Both the position numbers and the translations under genes were made by a program. Of a DNA stretch of 52,272 bases, positions 44,465-52,272 are shown piece after piece. The notes beneath the pieces are model-generated. The model was not told the origin of the DNA and searched no databases. It saw only the letters and a program-made list of their open reading frames with translations. The first letter of the stretch is position 1. Every line of letters starts with the position of its first letter. The stretch is from Lachnospiraceae bacterium (GTDB lineage: Bacteria > Bacillota > Clostridia > Lachnospirales > Lachnospiraceae): positions 1 to 52,272 of the forward strand of contig JAJBTX010000089.1 of the NCBI GenBank assembly GCA_020860645.1, given 5' to 3'.

Positions 44465-45880
44465 ATGAGTCAGTACTATCTGGCGGTGGACATCGGCGCG
44501 TCGAGCGGACGGCATATCCTGGGCCGGGTCGAGGACGGAAAACTCCGGCTGGAGGAGGTCTACCGCTTCGAAAATGGCATGAAGGAGAGAAATGGGCATC
44601 TGTGCTGGGATACAGAGCACTTGTTTGCCTCGATTCTGGAGGGCATGCGCCGTTGTAAGGAGCTGGGGAAGATCCCGGTTTCCATGGGAATCGATACTTG
44701 GGGCGTCGATTTCGTGCTGCTCGACGGTGAGGATCGTCTGATCGGGGACACGGTCGGCTATCGCGATCATCGGACGGACGGCATGGATGAAAAGGTATCG
44801 GAGTATATCTCGCCCGAGGAGCTCTATGAGCGCACGGGGATTCAGAAACAGATTTTCAACACCATCTATCAGCTGATGGCGATCAGGGAGCAGGCGCCGG
44901 AGCAGCTCGCGAAGGCAGAAAGCCTGCTGATGATGCCGGACTATTTTCATTATCTTCTCACCGGAAAGAAAGCCAATGAGTACACCGAGGCGACGACGGG
45001 GCAGCTCGTCAGCCCGCACACCAGGGACTGGGACCGCGAGCTGATCCGCATGCTCGGCTACCCGGAGCATATTTTCCAGAATCTGATCGACGCGGGTACG
45101 GTGCTCGCGAGTCTTTCGCCGGAGGTGCAGGCACAGGTTGGCTTCGATTGCGAGGTGACGCTCCCGGCCACGCATGACACCGGTTCGGCGGTGTTGGCGG
45201 TGCCGGCGCTTGAGGATGATTTCCTCTATATCAGCTCCGGCACCTGGTCGCTGATGGGGACGGAGCGGCGCGAGCCGGACTGCAGCCTTGCGAGCATGCG
45301 GGCGAACTTCACGAACGAGGGCGGCATCGAATACCGCGTCCGCTATCTGAAAAATATCATGGGCCTGTGGATGATTCAGTCGATCCGTCATGAACTGGAC
45401 GACCGCTACAGCTTCGCGCAGCTCTGTGATCTGGCGGAAGAGGCGAAGGATTTCCCGTCCCGCGTGGATGTGAACGATATCCGTTTCCTTTCGCCGGACA
45501 ATATGACGGAGGCGGTACAGGGATACTGCCGGGAGCAGGGTGATCCCGTGCCGCAGACGCCTGGAGAGCTCGCCACGGTCGTCTACCAGAGTCTTGCGGA
45601 CTGCTACGCGCAGACGGCGAAGGAGATCGAACAGCTGACCGGAAAGACCTACACCTGCATCCATATCGTAGGCGGCGGCGCAAACGCCGCGTATCTGAAC
45701 CAGCTCACGGCGGACCGCTCCGGAAAAACAGTCTACGCAGGGCCGACGGAGGGGACGGCGATTGGCAACCTGGCCGCGCAGATGCTGGCGCAGGAGGTGT
45801 TCTGGACGGTGGATGAGGCGAGAGAGTGCATTTTCCATTCTTTCCCGATAAAGAAATACAGTAGCCGTTCAGAACAGTAG
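44465..45880 (+). CDS. rhaB: Rhamnulokinase (FGGY family sugar kinase)
   Basis: 471 residues, full-length. FGGY kinase motifs: the N-terminal phosphate loop AVDIGASSGRHI, DTWGVDFVLLD, the central ATHDTGSAV and ISSGTWSLMG, and the C-terminal VGGGANAAYLNQLTAD with EGTAIGNL. Rhamnulokinases phosphorylate L-rhamnulose at C1. AGGAGGG and ATG at 44465 give the start. The last codons and stop (CGT TCA GAA CAG TAG) are formed by the left arm of the family 2 inverted-repeat element, which suggests that the original C terminus was altered by insertion. Confidence 0.92.
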   Translation: MSQYYLAVDIGASSGRHILGRVEDGKLRLEEVYRFENGMKERNGHLCWDTEHLFASILEGMRRCKELGKIPVSMGIDTWGVDFVLLDGEDRLIGDTVGYRDHRTDGMDEKVSEYISPEELYERTGIQKQIFNTIYQLMAIREQAPEQLAKAESLLMMPDYFHYLLTGKKANEYTEATTGQLVSPHTRDWDRELIRMLGYPEHIFQNLIDAGTVLASLSPEVQAQVGFDCEVTLPATHDTGSAVLAVPALEDDFLYISSGTWSLMGTERREPDCSLASMRANFTNEGGIEYRVRYLKNIMGLWMIQSIRHELDDRYSFAQLCDLAEEAKDFPSRVDVNDIRFLSPDNMTEAVQGYCREQGDPVPQTPGELATVVYQSLADCYAQTAKEIEQLTGKTYTCIHIVGGGANAAYLNQLTADRSGKTVYAGPTEGTAIGNLAAQMLAQEVFWTVDEARECIFHSFPIKKYSSRSEQ

Positions 45881-45928
45881 GCCACAGACCGCCTTCTTTG
45901 AAGGCTGTATTTCAGTGCTGTTCTGAAC
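45867..45928 (+). repeat. Inverted-repeat element, family 2, short copy A
   Basis: 62 nt bounded by a perfect 11-bp inverted repeat GTTCAGAACAG (45867-45877) and CTGTTCTGAAC (45918-45928). An inner hairpin is GCCTTC/GAAGGC (45891-45896 with 45900-45905). The segment AGGCCACAGACCGCCTTCTT is shared with the longer copy at 51991-52152. It overlaps the 3' end of rhaB and fills most of the gap to the aldolase gene. Confidence 0.85.
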
Positions 45929-45967
45929 TGTTGCAAAAAAATATGAACCAACAGGAGGAAATGTCAG

Positions 45968-47068
45968 ATGAACTTAAAAGAACTGGTAAGCATGTCAAAC
46001 CGCTACGGCAGCAATCCGGACTATGTGCTGGCCGGGGGCGGCAATACCTCCGTGAAGGACGGTGACACGATGTATGTGAAATGCTCCGGCACCTGCCTCG
46101 CGGATATCGGGGAGAGCGGTTTCGTGGCGATGAGCATCGGAAAGCTGCGCGGCCTGATGGAGAAGGAGTACCCCGCGGGAGATAAGGAGCGGGAAGCCGC
46201 GTTCCTCGCGGACGTGATGGAAGCGCGGACCGATGCGGATCTGTCGAAACGCCCCAGCGTGGAGGCGCTGCTCCACAGCCTGTTCCCGCAGAAATATGTG
46301 CTGCATGTCCATCCGGCGCTGATCAACGGCCTGACCTGCTCGCAGGGGGCGGGCGAAAAGGCGCGTGAGCTGCTCGGCGATACGATGCTGTGGATCCCGC
46401 TCTGTCGTCCGGGCTATACGCTTGGAAAGATCTGCTTTGACGCCATGGCGGAATATGAGAAGGCGCAGGGCAAAAAGATTCAGATCCTGCTGCTGCAGAA
46501 TCACGGCATCTTTGTGGCCGGTGATACGGTGGAGGAGATCGACGCGCTGTTCGCCTCCGTGGAGAAGGCGCTGGCCGCGGTCGTACAGCGGAAAGCGGAT
46601 TTGACCGCTCCGGACGCGAAAACGATGAAACAGCTTGAGGCGGCGGCCGCAGCGCTGAGTAAAGAGCTGGGGGCGACGGTGGAGCCGAACGCGGTGAAGG
46701 AGGCCTCCGCTTTCGCGGCGAGCCGGGAGGCGGCGAAGCCGCTGCTTTTCCCCTTTACGCCGGATCATATCGTCTACAGCGGGGCCTGGCCGCTGTTCCT
46801 CGATGCGGTAGAAGGTGCCGCGGATAAGCGGAAGGTCTTTGAGGAGGAGAACGGCTTCACGCCGAAGCTGATTCTGCTGCGCGGCGTGGGCGTATTCGTG
46901 ATGGCGGACTCTGAGGCGGCAAGAGAGAAGGCGAAGCTTTTGAGCCGCGACGCCATGAAGGTGGCGGTCTATGCGGAGAGCTTTGGCGGCGCGCTGCCGA
47001 TGACGGAGGAGCTGACGGATTTCATCCTGCACTGGGAGGCAGAGTCCTACCGCAGCAAGCAGGGCTGA
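45968..47068 (+). CDS. Class II aldolase (rhamnulose-1-phosphate-aldolase type), stand-alone
   Basis: 366 residues. The class II aldolase/adducin domain has a GGGNTSVKDG start, the metal-binding LHVHPALINGL histidines, and a later QNHGIFVAG histidine. It resembles the aldolase half of the two-domain rhamnulose-1-phosphate aldolase/lactaldehyde dehydrogenase proteins (RhaEW/YuxG type), but the dehydrogenase half is absent. Cleavage of rhamnulose- or fuculose-1-phosphate into dihydroxyacetone phosphate and L-lactaldehyde is inferred from family and operon. AGGAGG (45953-45958) gives the start at 45968. Confidence 0.85.
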   Translation: MNLKELVSMSNRYGSNPDYVLAGGGNTSVKDGDTMYVKCSGTCLADIGESGFVAMSIGKLRGLMEKEYPAGDKEREAAFLADVMEARTDADLSKRPSVEALLHSLFPQKYVLHVHPALINGLTCSQGAGEKARELLGDTMLWIPLCRPGYTLGKICFDAMAEYEKAQGKKIQILLLQNHGIFVAGDTVEEIDALFASVEKALAAVVQRKADLTAPDAKTMKQLEAAAAALSKELGATVEPNAVKEASAFAASREAAKPLLFPFTPDHIVYSGAWPLFLDAVEGAADKRKVFEEENGFTPKLILLRGVGVFVMADSEAAREKAKLLSRDAMKVAVYAESFGGALPMTEELTDFILHWEAESYRSKQG

Positions 47069-47141
47069 GCATGGTCACAATATAATGAGTGGAGAGAGGC
47101 GGCGGAAAGCTGCCCGCATGAGAAATAAGGAGGACAGGTAT

Positions 47142-48560
47142 ATGTTAATAGAGACAAAAGCAAGAGTCGGCGTTTTTTCGATCGCGCTGGGCGCGTATCT
47201 GCCGCAGTTTCCGCAGCTGGTGCCGGAGTTTGAAGCGCAGTATGCGGCTTTCAAGAAGACGCTGCCGGACACGGTGGAGATCATCGACGGCGGCCTGGTG
47301 ACGACGAAGGAAAAGTCGGTGGAGGCGGGAAATAAGTTCCGTGCGGCGGACGTTGACCTGGTATTTCTGCAGCTTCTGACCTACGCGACTTCCTATAATA
47401 TGCTGCCGGCGGTGAAGGATCTCGATGTGCCGGTGGTGCTGGTCAATGTGCAGAAGCTCAAGGCGCTCGATTACAAACACACGGACATTGCCTCCTGGCT
47501 CGGCGAGGGCTACGCCTGCGGCGCGGTTGGGGAGATGGTAGCGGACCTGGAGCGCTTCGGAAAGCGGCACGCGGTCATCACGGGCGTTGTCGAGGGCGGA
47601 GACCCAGGCGTGCAGGCCGAGATCGAGGACTGGTGCAAGGCCGCGCAGACGCGGCGCAGGTTCCGCGACCTCAATATCGCGCAGATCGGACGGCCCTATC
47701 CGGGCATGCTCGACCTCTATATTGATGAGACGAACCTTTACAGGAGAATGAATCTCTATACGAAACAGTTTGACTGGGAGCGGATGTGGATCATCGCGGA
47801 CGATATCACCGATGAGGAAGCCATTCGCGCGAAGGCACAGGACATCCTTGACACCTTTGATATCGAGGGCGGCGGTACGATTGAGAAGGTGTGGGATATG
47901 GCGAAGTACGTCGTCGCCTTCGAGCAGTGGTGCAAGGATGAGCAGCTCGGCCTGATCGCCTCGCACTACGACGGTCTGGCGACCGGAAAGGCGGGTGTGC
48001 TCGACAGCATGCTGATCCCGGCCTTCTCCATGCTGATCAAGCAGGGCGTCGCCTGCGCAGTGGAAGGCGATATCAAGGTCGCGATGGCGATGAGCATCCT
48101 GAAGACCATCTCCGGCACCGGACAGCTCGCGGAGATGTACTCGATCGATTTTAACGACGATATCGCGATCATTGGCCACAGCGGGTCCGGCGATGCGGAT
48201 ATCTCCGACAGGAAGCCGACGATGAAGATTGTCGAGGTGTTCCACGGCAAGACCGGCGGCGGCTACCTCACGCAGTTCTATCCCTATACCGGGCCGGTCA
48301 CCTACCTTGCGATCACGCAGGACGGTGACGGACATTTCAAATTTGTCGTGGCGGAGGGTGTGAACGAGGAGGGCGAGATCCTCTCCTTCGGCGATACGAA
48401 CATGCGGACCCGCTTCACCTGCGGCGCGCGCGAGTTCGTCAACCGCTGGAGCGAGTGCGGACCGACGCACCACTTTGCGGCGGCGACGGGCAGGCATATC
48501 GACACAATCCTCAAGGTCGCGAAGATTTTTAACGTGCCGGTGGATATTGTCACCAGATAG
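47142..48560 (+). CDS. L-fucose/L-arabinose isomerase family protein
   Basis: About 472 residues. It resembles the fucose/arabinose isomerase superfamily (COG2407/AraA-like): N-terminal RVGVFSIALGAYLPQFPQLV, central LLTYATSYNMLPAV and SYDGLA-like SHYDGLATGKAG, and the C-terminal catalytic part with ACAVEGDIKVAM, HSGSGDAD and GPTHHFAAATGRH. The His and Glu residues for metal binding are visible in these segments. It probably supplies the isomerase step of this operon, in place of a canonical RhaA, which is absent. The ATG at 47142 has AAGGAGG at 8 nt; an earlier in-frame start at 47085 lacks it. Confidence 0.82.
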   Translation: MLIETKARVGVFSIALGAYLPQFPQLVPEFEAQYAAFKKTLPDTVEIIDGGLVTTKEKSVEAGNKFRAADVDLVFLQLLTYATSYNMLPAVKDLDVPVVLVNVQKLKALDYKHTDIASWLGEGYACGAVGEMVADLERFGKRHAVITGVVEGGDPGVQAEIEDWCKAAQTRRRFRDLNIAQIGRPYPGMLDLYIDETNLYRRMNLYTKQFDWERMWIIADDITDEEAIRAKAQDILDTFDIEGGGTIEKVWDMAKYVVAFEQWCKDEQLGLIASHYDGLATGKAGVLDSMLIPAFSMLIKQGVACAVEGDIKVAMAMSILKTISGTGQLAEMYSIDFNDDIAIIGHSGSGDADISDRKPTMKIVEVFHGKTGGGYLTQFYPYTGPVTYLAITQDGDGHFKFVVAEGVNEEGEILSFGDTNMRTRFTCGAREFVNRWSECGPTHHFAAATGRHIDTILKVAKIFNVPVDIVTR

Positions 48561-48572
48561 GAAATCAGAAAC

Positions 48573-50378
48573 TTAATGAGGAAGGGCGGGGAGCCGGATC
48601 TGCGTATTCGTTCCCTGCCCTTCCTGACTTTCGTAGGACAGGCCGTAGCGCTCGCCGTACAAAAGCTGCAGCCGGGCATGGGTGTTATAGATACCGATAT
48701 TGCTGCCGCCGCCGGTCGGTTTCCGTTCTCCGGAAAGAATAGAGGCGATCTGCTCGGGGCTCATGCCAACGCCGTCGTCCGAGATCAGCAGGACCAGGTC
48801 GTCGCCTTCCAGCCATCCGGTGATCAGAACCGTGCCGGATTTTTCCGGCTTCTCCATCAGACCGTGCTGGATACAGTTCTCCACGATCGGCTGCAGCGTC
48901 AGCCGGGGAATCTCGTAATCCGCCAGCGTGTCGGGGACGTCGACGACGAAGTTGATCCGGTTTTCGTAGCGCATATTCTGGAGCTGTACGTAGAGAGAGA
49001 CATGCTCCAGCTCCTCCGCGATGCTTCCGCGTATATCCTTTCGGCTCAAGGTCAGCTTATAGAAGCGGGAGAGCGCCTGGACGGCCTGCGTCACTTCTTT
49101 TCGCTTGCCGATCTGGGCGAGCCAGTTGATCATGTCGAGCGTATTGTACAGAAAATGCGGGTTGATCTGCGACTGCAGGGCGTTGAATTCCTTTAATTTC
49201 AGAGCCTCCGCGTTTTCCAGCTGCTCGTCCAGCAGCTGGTTGATCTCGTCGGACATATAGTTGTAGGTTTCGACCAGATCGCCGATCTCGTCCTGTGCGT
49301 GCTTTGGCGACTCGAAACGCTCCGGGCGGTCATTGTGGATGCTGTGCATCTTTTCACTCAGAGCCGTGATCCGAAGAGAGATCGAGCGGGAGAGAAAGAT
49401 AGAGATGGCAAAGGCGAGCAGGAAGAACGCGATGTACAGGACAATAAACTGGAGAACCAGACTTCGCCCCTTCTGCACCAGGCTGGTGGAGGACAGGATC
49501 GAGACCAGATGCCAGTCCGTATCGGGGATGGAGTAGTAGCCCACATAGATATTGTCGCTTAAGTAGGCGCGCGTCGTATAGATATTGACGCCGCCGACGA
49601 GTTCGCTCAAAGCGTCATTGGACATGTAGTAAGCGCCGGAAAGAGAAGCGTCGGAGGTGGAGACGACGACGTCGCGTTCATTTAAGATATAGTAGGCGCT
49701 GTTGTCCGTGGTCGCGTTCGCACTTAAGATTGAGGCAAGCTTATCCTGCGAGAAATAGACCGCCAGATAGACTTCGCCCTCCACGCCAGAGTAGACCTGA
49801 GTGATATAGGCGAGATCTCCGCGCGTCGTTTCCTCCGCGACGGAGAGATAGAGGGCGGGGCAGAGCAGCGAGGAAAGATTGCGGGAACTGAAAATGCCGT
49901 ACCAGTAGGTACCGGTCACCTCCGAGAGCGAAGAAAAAAGGGAAGAGCGTGCGTCCCCGTCGACCAGGAAGGAGAGCGAGTCGTCCACATAGAAGCGGAT
50001 ATCTGTGATGAGCGCGCTTTCCCGGAGATCCTCTGCCTGTGCGATCAGCGTGTTGATCTGCCGCTGCGTCATCTCCTCACTTAGCTGATAGGAATATTCG
50101 GGAAAAAGCCAGTTTGCGGCGCTGCTGTCCTCTATGGAGGAGGCGGCCTCCATCACCTCCTCGAGCGTTTCCTCGATAGAGCCTGCGGTCTGTCCGGCGA
50201 GGGACTGCTCCTCCAGAATCGTGTCCGATACGATGGAGTCGTAGAAATTATTGTACACAAAAAAGGACAGCACGATCGTAGGAAGGAAAATCAGCAGTCC
50301 ATGAGAGATCAGCAGCTTATACAGAAGCCGTATATCATATAGGTATTTGTCCCGGATATGTAAAATAAACTGCTTCAT
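48573..50378 (-). CDS. YesM-type sensor histidine kinase
   Basis: 601 residues. Membrane segments at about 22-43 and 310-332 flank an outer sensor domain of about 265 residues that looks Cache-like. A HAMP region follows, then the His_kinase domain with the phospho-acceptor His in QINPHFLYNTLDMINWL, and an ATPase domain with IVENCIQHGL, ISDDGVGMS and GGGSNIGIYN. It phosphorylates the response regulator at 50375, with which it overlaps by ATGA. YesM/YesN systems usually sense sugars or carbohydrate uptake and control nearby ABC transporter genes. It converges on the isomerase gene with a 12-nt gap. Confidence 0.92.
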   Translation of the reverse strand: MKQFILHIRDKYLYDIRLLYKLLISHGLLIFLPTIVLSFFVYNNFYDSIVSDTILEEQSLAGQTAGSIEETLEEVMEAASSIEDSSAANWLFPEYSYQLSEEMTQRQINTLIAQAEDLRESALITDIRFYVDDSLSFLVDGDARSSLFSSLSEVTGTYWYGIFSSRNLSSLLCPALYLSVAEETTRGDLAYITQVYSGVEGEVYLAVYFSQDKLASILSANATTDNSAYYILNERDVVVSTSDASLSGAYYMSNDALSELVGGVNIYTTRAYLSDNIYVGYYSIPDTDWHLVSILSSTSLVQKGRSLVLQFIVLYIAFFLLAFAISIFLSRSISLRITALSEKMHSIHNDRPERFESPKHAQDEIGDLVETYNYMSDEINQLLDEQLENAEALKLKEFNALQSQINPHFLYNTLDMINWLAQIGKRKEVTQAVQALSRFYKLTLSRKDIRGSIAEELEHVSLYVQLQNMRYENRINFVVDVPDTLADYEIPRLTLQPIVENCIQHGLMEKPEKSGTVLITGWLEGDDLVLLISDDGVGMSPEQIASILSGERKPTGGGSNIGIYNTHARLQLLYGERYGLSYESQEGQGTNTQIRLPALPH

Positions 50379-51922
50379 GCCATGAGCTTCTCCCTGTAGT
50401 CGGTCGGAGTGAGGCCGGTCACCTTTTTAAAGCTTTTGCTGAAATAGCCGCCGTCCAGATAGCCGATGCGCGCGGAGATGTCAGCGACGCGGATACGCGG
50501 GTCCTGCAGAAGCTGCCGGGCTTTTTCCATGCGGTACTCGGTCAGATACTGATTCAGCGTCTTGCCGGTTTCGGATTTGAACACGGTGCAGGCGTAGGCG
50601 ACGGAGAGGCAGGCGTATTCGCTGATGCTCTTGACAGAGAGGCCGGGGTCTGCATAGTTCTTGAAAATGTATTCCTTCATCAGGCTGACTGGCCCGCTCT
50701 CCTGCATGGAGTTTGCCGCGGCCGTGCTCAGCTGCAGGAGTTCGGCCATCAGCATTTCGTGCAGCTCCTTTAAAGTATTGCAGGAAAGAATGCGGTCCCA
50801 GACCGGCGCGGGGCTCTCCTGGCAGGAAATCAGCTGGACGCGGTAGGCGTCTTCCATGGAGATAAAGAGCTTGAAGTAGAGATCCTTGACAGCGCTGGCG
50901 AGAAGCGAGCGGGATTTTCGGAGATAGGTAAAAAGTGAGGTTGCAATCTGCGAGGCGCCCTCGCTGTCCCTGCGGGAAATCAGCTCATGAAAGCGCGTAT
51001 AGGACTGCTCAATATAGCCGTTGTCCGCGGCGGACGCGTCCTGCTCGGTCAGGATGCTGTTGTAATCGCAGAAAAAGCTGCCCTGCATCAGGACCGCAGC
51101 CTGATTGTAGGATTCATAGATGCGGCTGACGCCGGTGACGGAGGGGCCTGTCGCCAGAAAGAGAGAGCAGAGCGGCGTGAGCTGTTCGCGCAGACTGTCC
51201 GCGAGCCTTGCGACGAAGCTCCGGTCTTTGATCGCGTCTCCAAACAGGCAGATCACGATCGAAGAATCATACTTCAGCGCGCTGATACAGTCGCAGCCTC
51301 TCCCCTGACAGAACTTCCGCAGCTGTGCAAGAGCGGCGTCCAGTCCATCATCCTCCGCGCTTCCGAAAGCAGGGAGCGTGGTGAGCAGAAATACGCAGAA
51401 ACAGGTTCCGGCGCTGAAGGGCAGCTTCAGCTCCCGGATCAGCTCCATGATCTGCTCCTGATTCGTGCCGATCGGCCTGGTCAGCGCCAGCGTGAGCTGG
51501 GAAGCCTTCTCCTGATGGCGGAGATATTCGGAATACTGATTGCGTTCCATCATCTCGTGGAAGCGAACCGCCTCCGTGACGGCGCGGACGACTTCTTCAT
51601 GGTTGATAGGCTTCTCCACGTAGCTCACTGCCTTGAGGCGGATTGCCGCGCGCAGATAGTCCTTGTCGGAATAACCGCTCATGAAAATAATACTGGTATT
51701 CGGAAGAAAAGACCGAAGCCGGTCCGCAAAGGAGATGCCGTCCATACGCGGCATGCGGATATCGGTCATCACGATCTCCGGGGAATGCTTTCTGGCAAGT
51801 TCGAGTCCCTGCAGCCCGTCCTCCGCTTCAAGCACCTGGTGGATCTGCAGAGATTTCCAGTCAATGCTGCCCAGCAGGCCTCTTCTTGTGATTACTTCGT
51901 CGTCGATCAGCAGCAGCTTCAT
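50375..51922 (-). CDS. YesN-type response regulator with AraC output domain
   Basis: About 515 residues. The N-terminal receiver domain has acidic residues D7-D8, phospho-acceptor D54 (VMTDIRMP) and the conserved Lys in SYVEKPIN. A long middle domain follows, and the C-terminal AraC helix-turn-helix ends in YFSKSFKKVTGLTPTDYREK. The ATG at 51922 (MKLLLIDDE) has GGGGG 9 nt upstream; the earlier ATG at 51931 lies on it, so I prefer 51922. It shares an overlap with the kinase gene. Confidence 0.93.
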   Translation of the reverse strand: MKLLLIDDEVITRRGLLGSIDWKSLQIHQVLEAEDGLQGLELARKHSPEIVMTDIRMPRMDGISFADRLRSFLPNTSIIFMSGYSDKDYLRAAIRLKAVSYVEKPINHEEVVRAVTEAVRFHEMMERNQYSEYLRHQEKASQLTLALTRPIGTNQEQIMELIRELKLPFSAGTCFCVFLLTTLPAFGSAEDDGLDAALAQLRKFCQGRGCDCISALKYDSSIVICLFGDAIKDRSFVARLADSLREQLTPLCSLFLATGPSVTGVSRIYESYNQAAVLMQGSFFCDYNSILTEQDASAADNGYIEQSYTRFHELISRRDSEGASQIATSLFTYLRKSRSLLASAVKDLYFKLFISMEDAYRVQLISCQESPAPVWDRILSCNTLKELHEMLMAELLQLSTAAANSMQESGPVSLMKEYIFKNYADPGLSVKSISEYACLSVAYACTVFKSETGKTLNQYLTEYRMEKARQLLQDPRIRVADISARIGYLDGGYFSKSFKKVTGLTPTDYREKLMA

Positions 51923-51990
51923 GCCAAACATCCCCCTTTGGTTCCCATTTTAGACAATCAGAAATGTAAAGTCAATGAGAAATGGAACTA

Positions 51991-52152
51991 TTCAGAACAG
52001 CAGGCCACAGACCGCCTTCTTCGAAGGCTATATGCCGCTTGCGCGTCATATGTCTGAGGCTTGATGGGCGTTCCGCCCATCCTGAAATGAAAATACAGCC
52101 TTTAGCAGGTAAACCTGCACAGTCTGTCTTTCCATTTCGATGCTGTTCTGAA
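51991..52152 (+). repeat. Inverted-repeat element, family 2, long copy B
   Basis: 162 nt bounded by TTCAGAACAG (51991-52000) and CTGTTCTGAA (52143-52152). Its left 37 nt match copy A closely, including the GCCTTC/GAAGGC hairpin (52014-52019 with 52023-52028), and its right end matches copy A's right end. Between them is about 100 nt that copy A lacks, with the perfect hairpins GATGGGCG/CGCCCATC (52063-52070 with 52074-52081) and GCAGGT/ACCTGC (52105-52110 with 52113-52118). Copy A is therefore an internal-deletion form, or B an expanded form. Confidence 0.85.
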
Positions 52153-52172
52153 CTGTTACAAGAAATGCGTGG

Positions 52173-52201
52173 TTGTGAGAGGCAGGGAAAAATGCTATAC
52201 T
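52173..52201 (+). promoter_or_regulatory. Sigma-A promoter for a gene beyond the window
   Basis: TTGTGA (52173-52178), a 17-nt spacer and TATACT (52196-52201). The gene it serves starts past 52272. Its position divergent to a YesM/YesN pair makes it a likely target of that system. Confidence 0.6.
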
Positions 52202-52272
52202 GAAACGAAAGCAGGAGGAAAGTTTGAAACTGAGAGGTAGCGGGTAAAGAAAAACAAGAAGGCATTACAAAC

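Larger units (their letters stand above)
51932..52272. other. Intergenic region at the right edge, no complete gene
   Basis: It holds family 2 element copy B (51991-52152), a plus-strand promoter (52173-52201), and the leader of a gene that begins past the edge. A purine-rich AAGAAGG at 52257-52263 could be the ribosome-binding site of that gene. GGAGG (52214-52218) before TTG 52224 opens a 7-codon reading frame ending in TAA at 52245-52247; I do not treat it as a gene. Confidence 0.7.

Noticed and set aside
47145-48497. Minus-strand open frame of 450 codons opposite the isomerase gene
   Set aside because: Same explanation: the composition is that of an antisense shadow, and the plus-strand gene has clear motifs and a ribosome-binding site.
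52224-52247. Seven-codon TTG reading frame as a leader peptide
   Set aside because: It has a GGAGG site, but its seven codons show no run of regulatory codons and there is no attenuator visible before the window ends.

Overview
The window looks like chromosomal DNA of a rod-shaped, spore-forming member of the Clostridia, most likely Lachnospiraceae or a close relative. It has moderately high GC, an spoIIGA-sigE-sigG sporulation block, Gram-positive ribosome-binding sites, sigma-A promoters, a T-box riboswitch, an asnA-type asparagine synthetase, and a large mre-pbp2-min-rodA morphogenesis cluster with sepF nearby. I see no tRNA, rRNA, CRISPR array, transposase or phage gene.

Layout. 55-11403 is one enormous secreted protein gene (3782 codons): signal peptide, acidic linker, CAP/SCP domain, Ig-like modules, then eight long repeat units. 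It ends at a strong terminator. 11565-16469 holds a PLP-dependent YnbB/aluminium-resistance-type protein, a small unknown protein and two FAD-dependent oxidoreductases. 16646-27276 is a dense co-directional cell-shape block: DUF4321, radC, mreB, mreC, mreD, an oversized pbp2, minC, minD, minE, rodA, mgsA and a D,D-carboxypeptidase lipoprotein. 27350-30531 continues with a small P-loop protein, a HlyD-like membrane protein, yggS and sepF. 30656-33191 is the overlapping set aroB-lspA-rluD, preceded by an imperfect hairpin leader. On the minus strand, 35330-33194 is asnA-greA-HD hydrolase.

Divergent from asnA is a tryptophan (UGG) T-box leader driving trpX-trpY-trpP, an ABC importer. Then come a Spo0A-type promoter, spoIIGA, sigE and sigG, a minus-strand PRC-barrel gene, nrdR-aroK, efp, an AraC regulator, and a deoxysugar operon (rhamnulokinase, class II aldolase, fucose/arabinose-isomerase-like protein). 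The window closes with a minus-strand YesM/YesN-like two-component system and a promoter for a gene beyond the edge.

The least explained content is between genes. One family of about 160-nt structured repeats occurs three times (12864-13025, 16466-16621, 40374-40536), each just upstream of a start codon, with paired base changes that preserve stems. A second family has terminal inverted repeats and occurs twice (45867-45928, 51991-52152). In one copy of each family the repeat sequence includes the stop codon of the upstream gene. With the giant repeat protein, these are the best candidates for undescribed biology. The housekeeping blocks mostly follow known Clostridia families.
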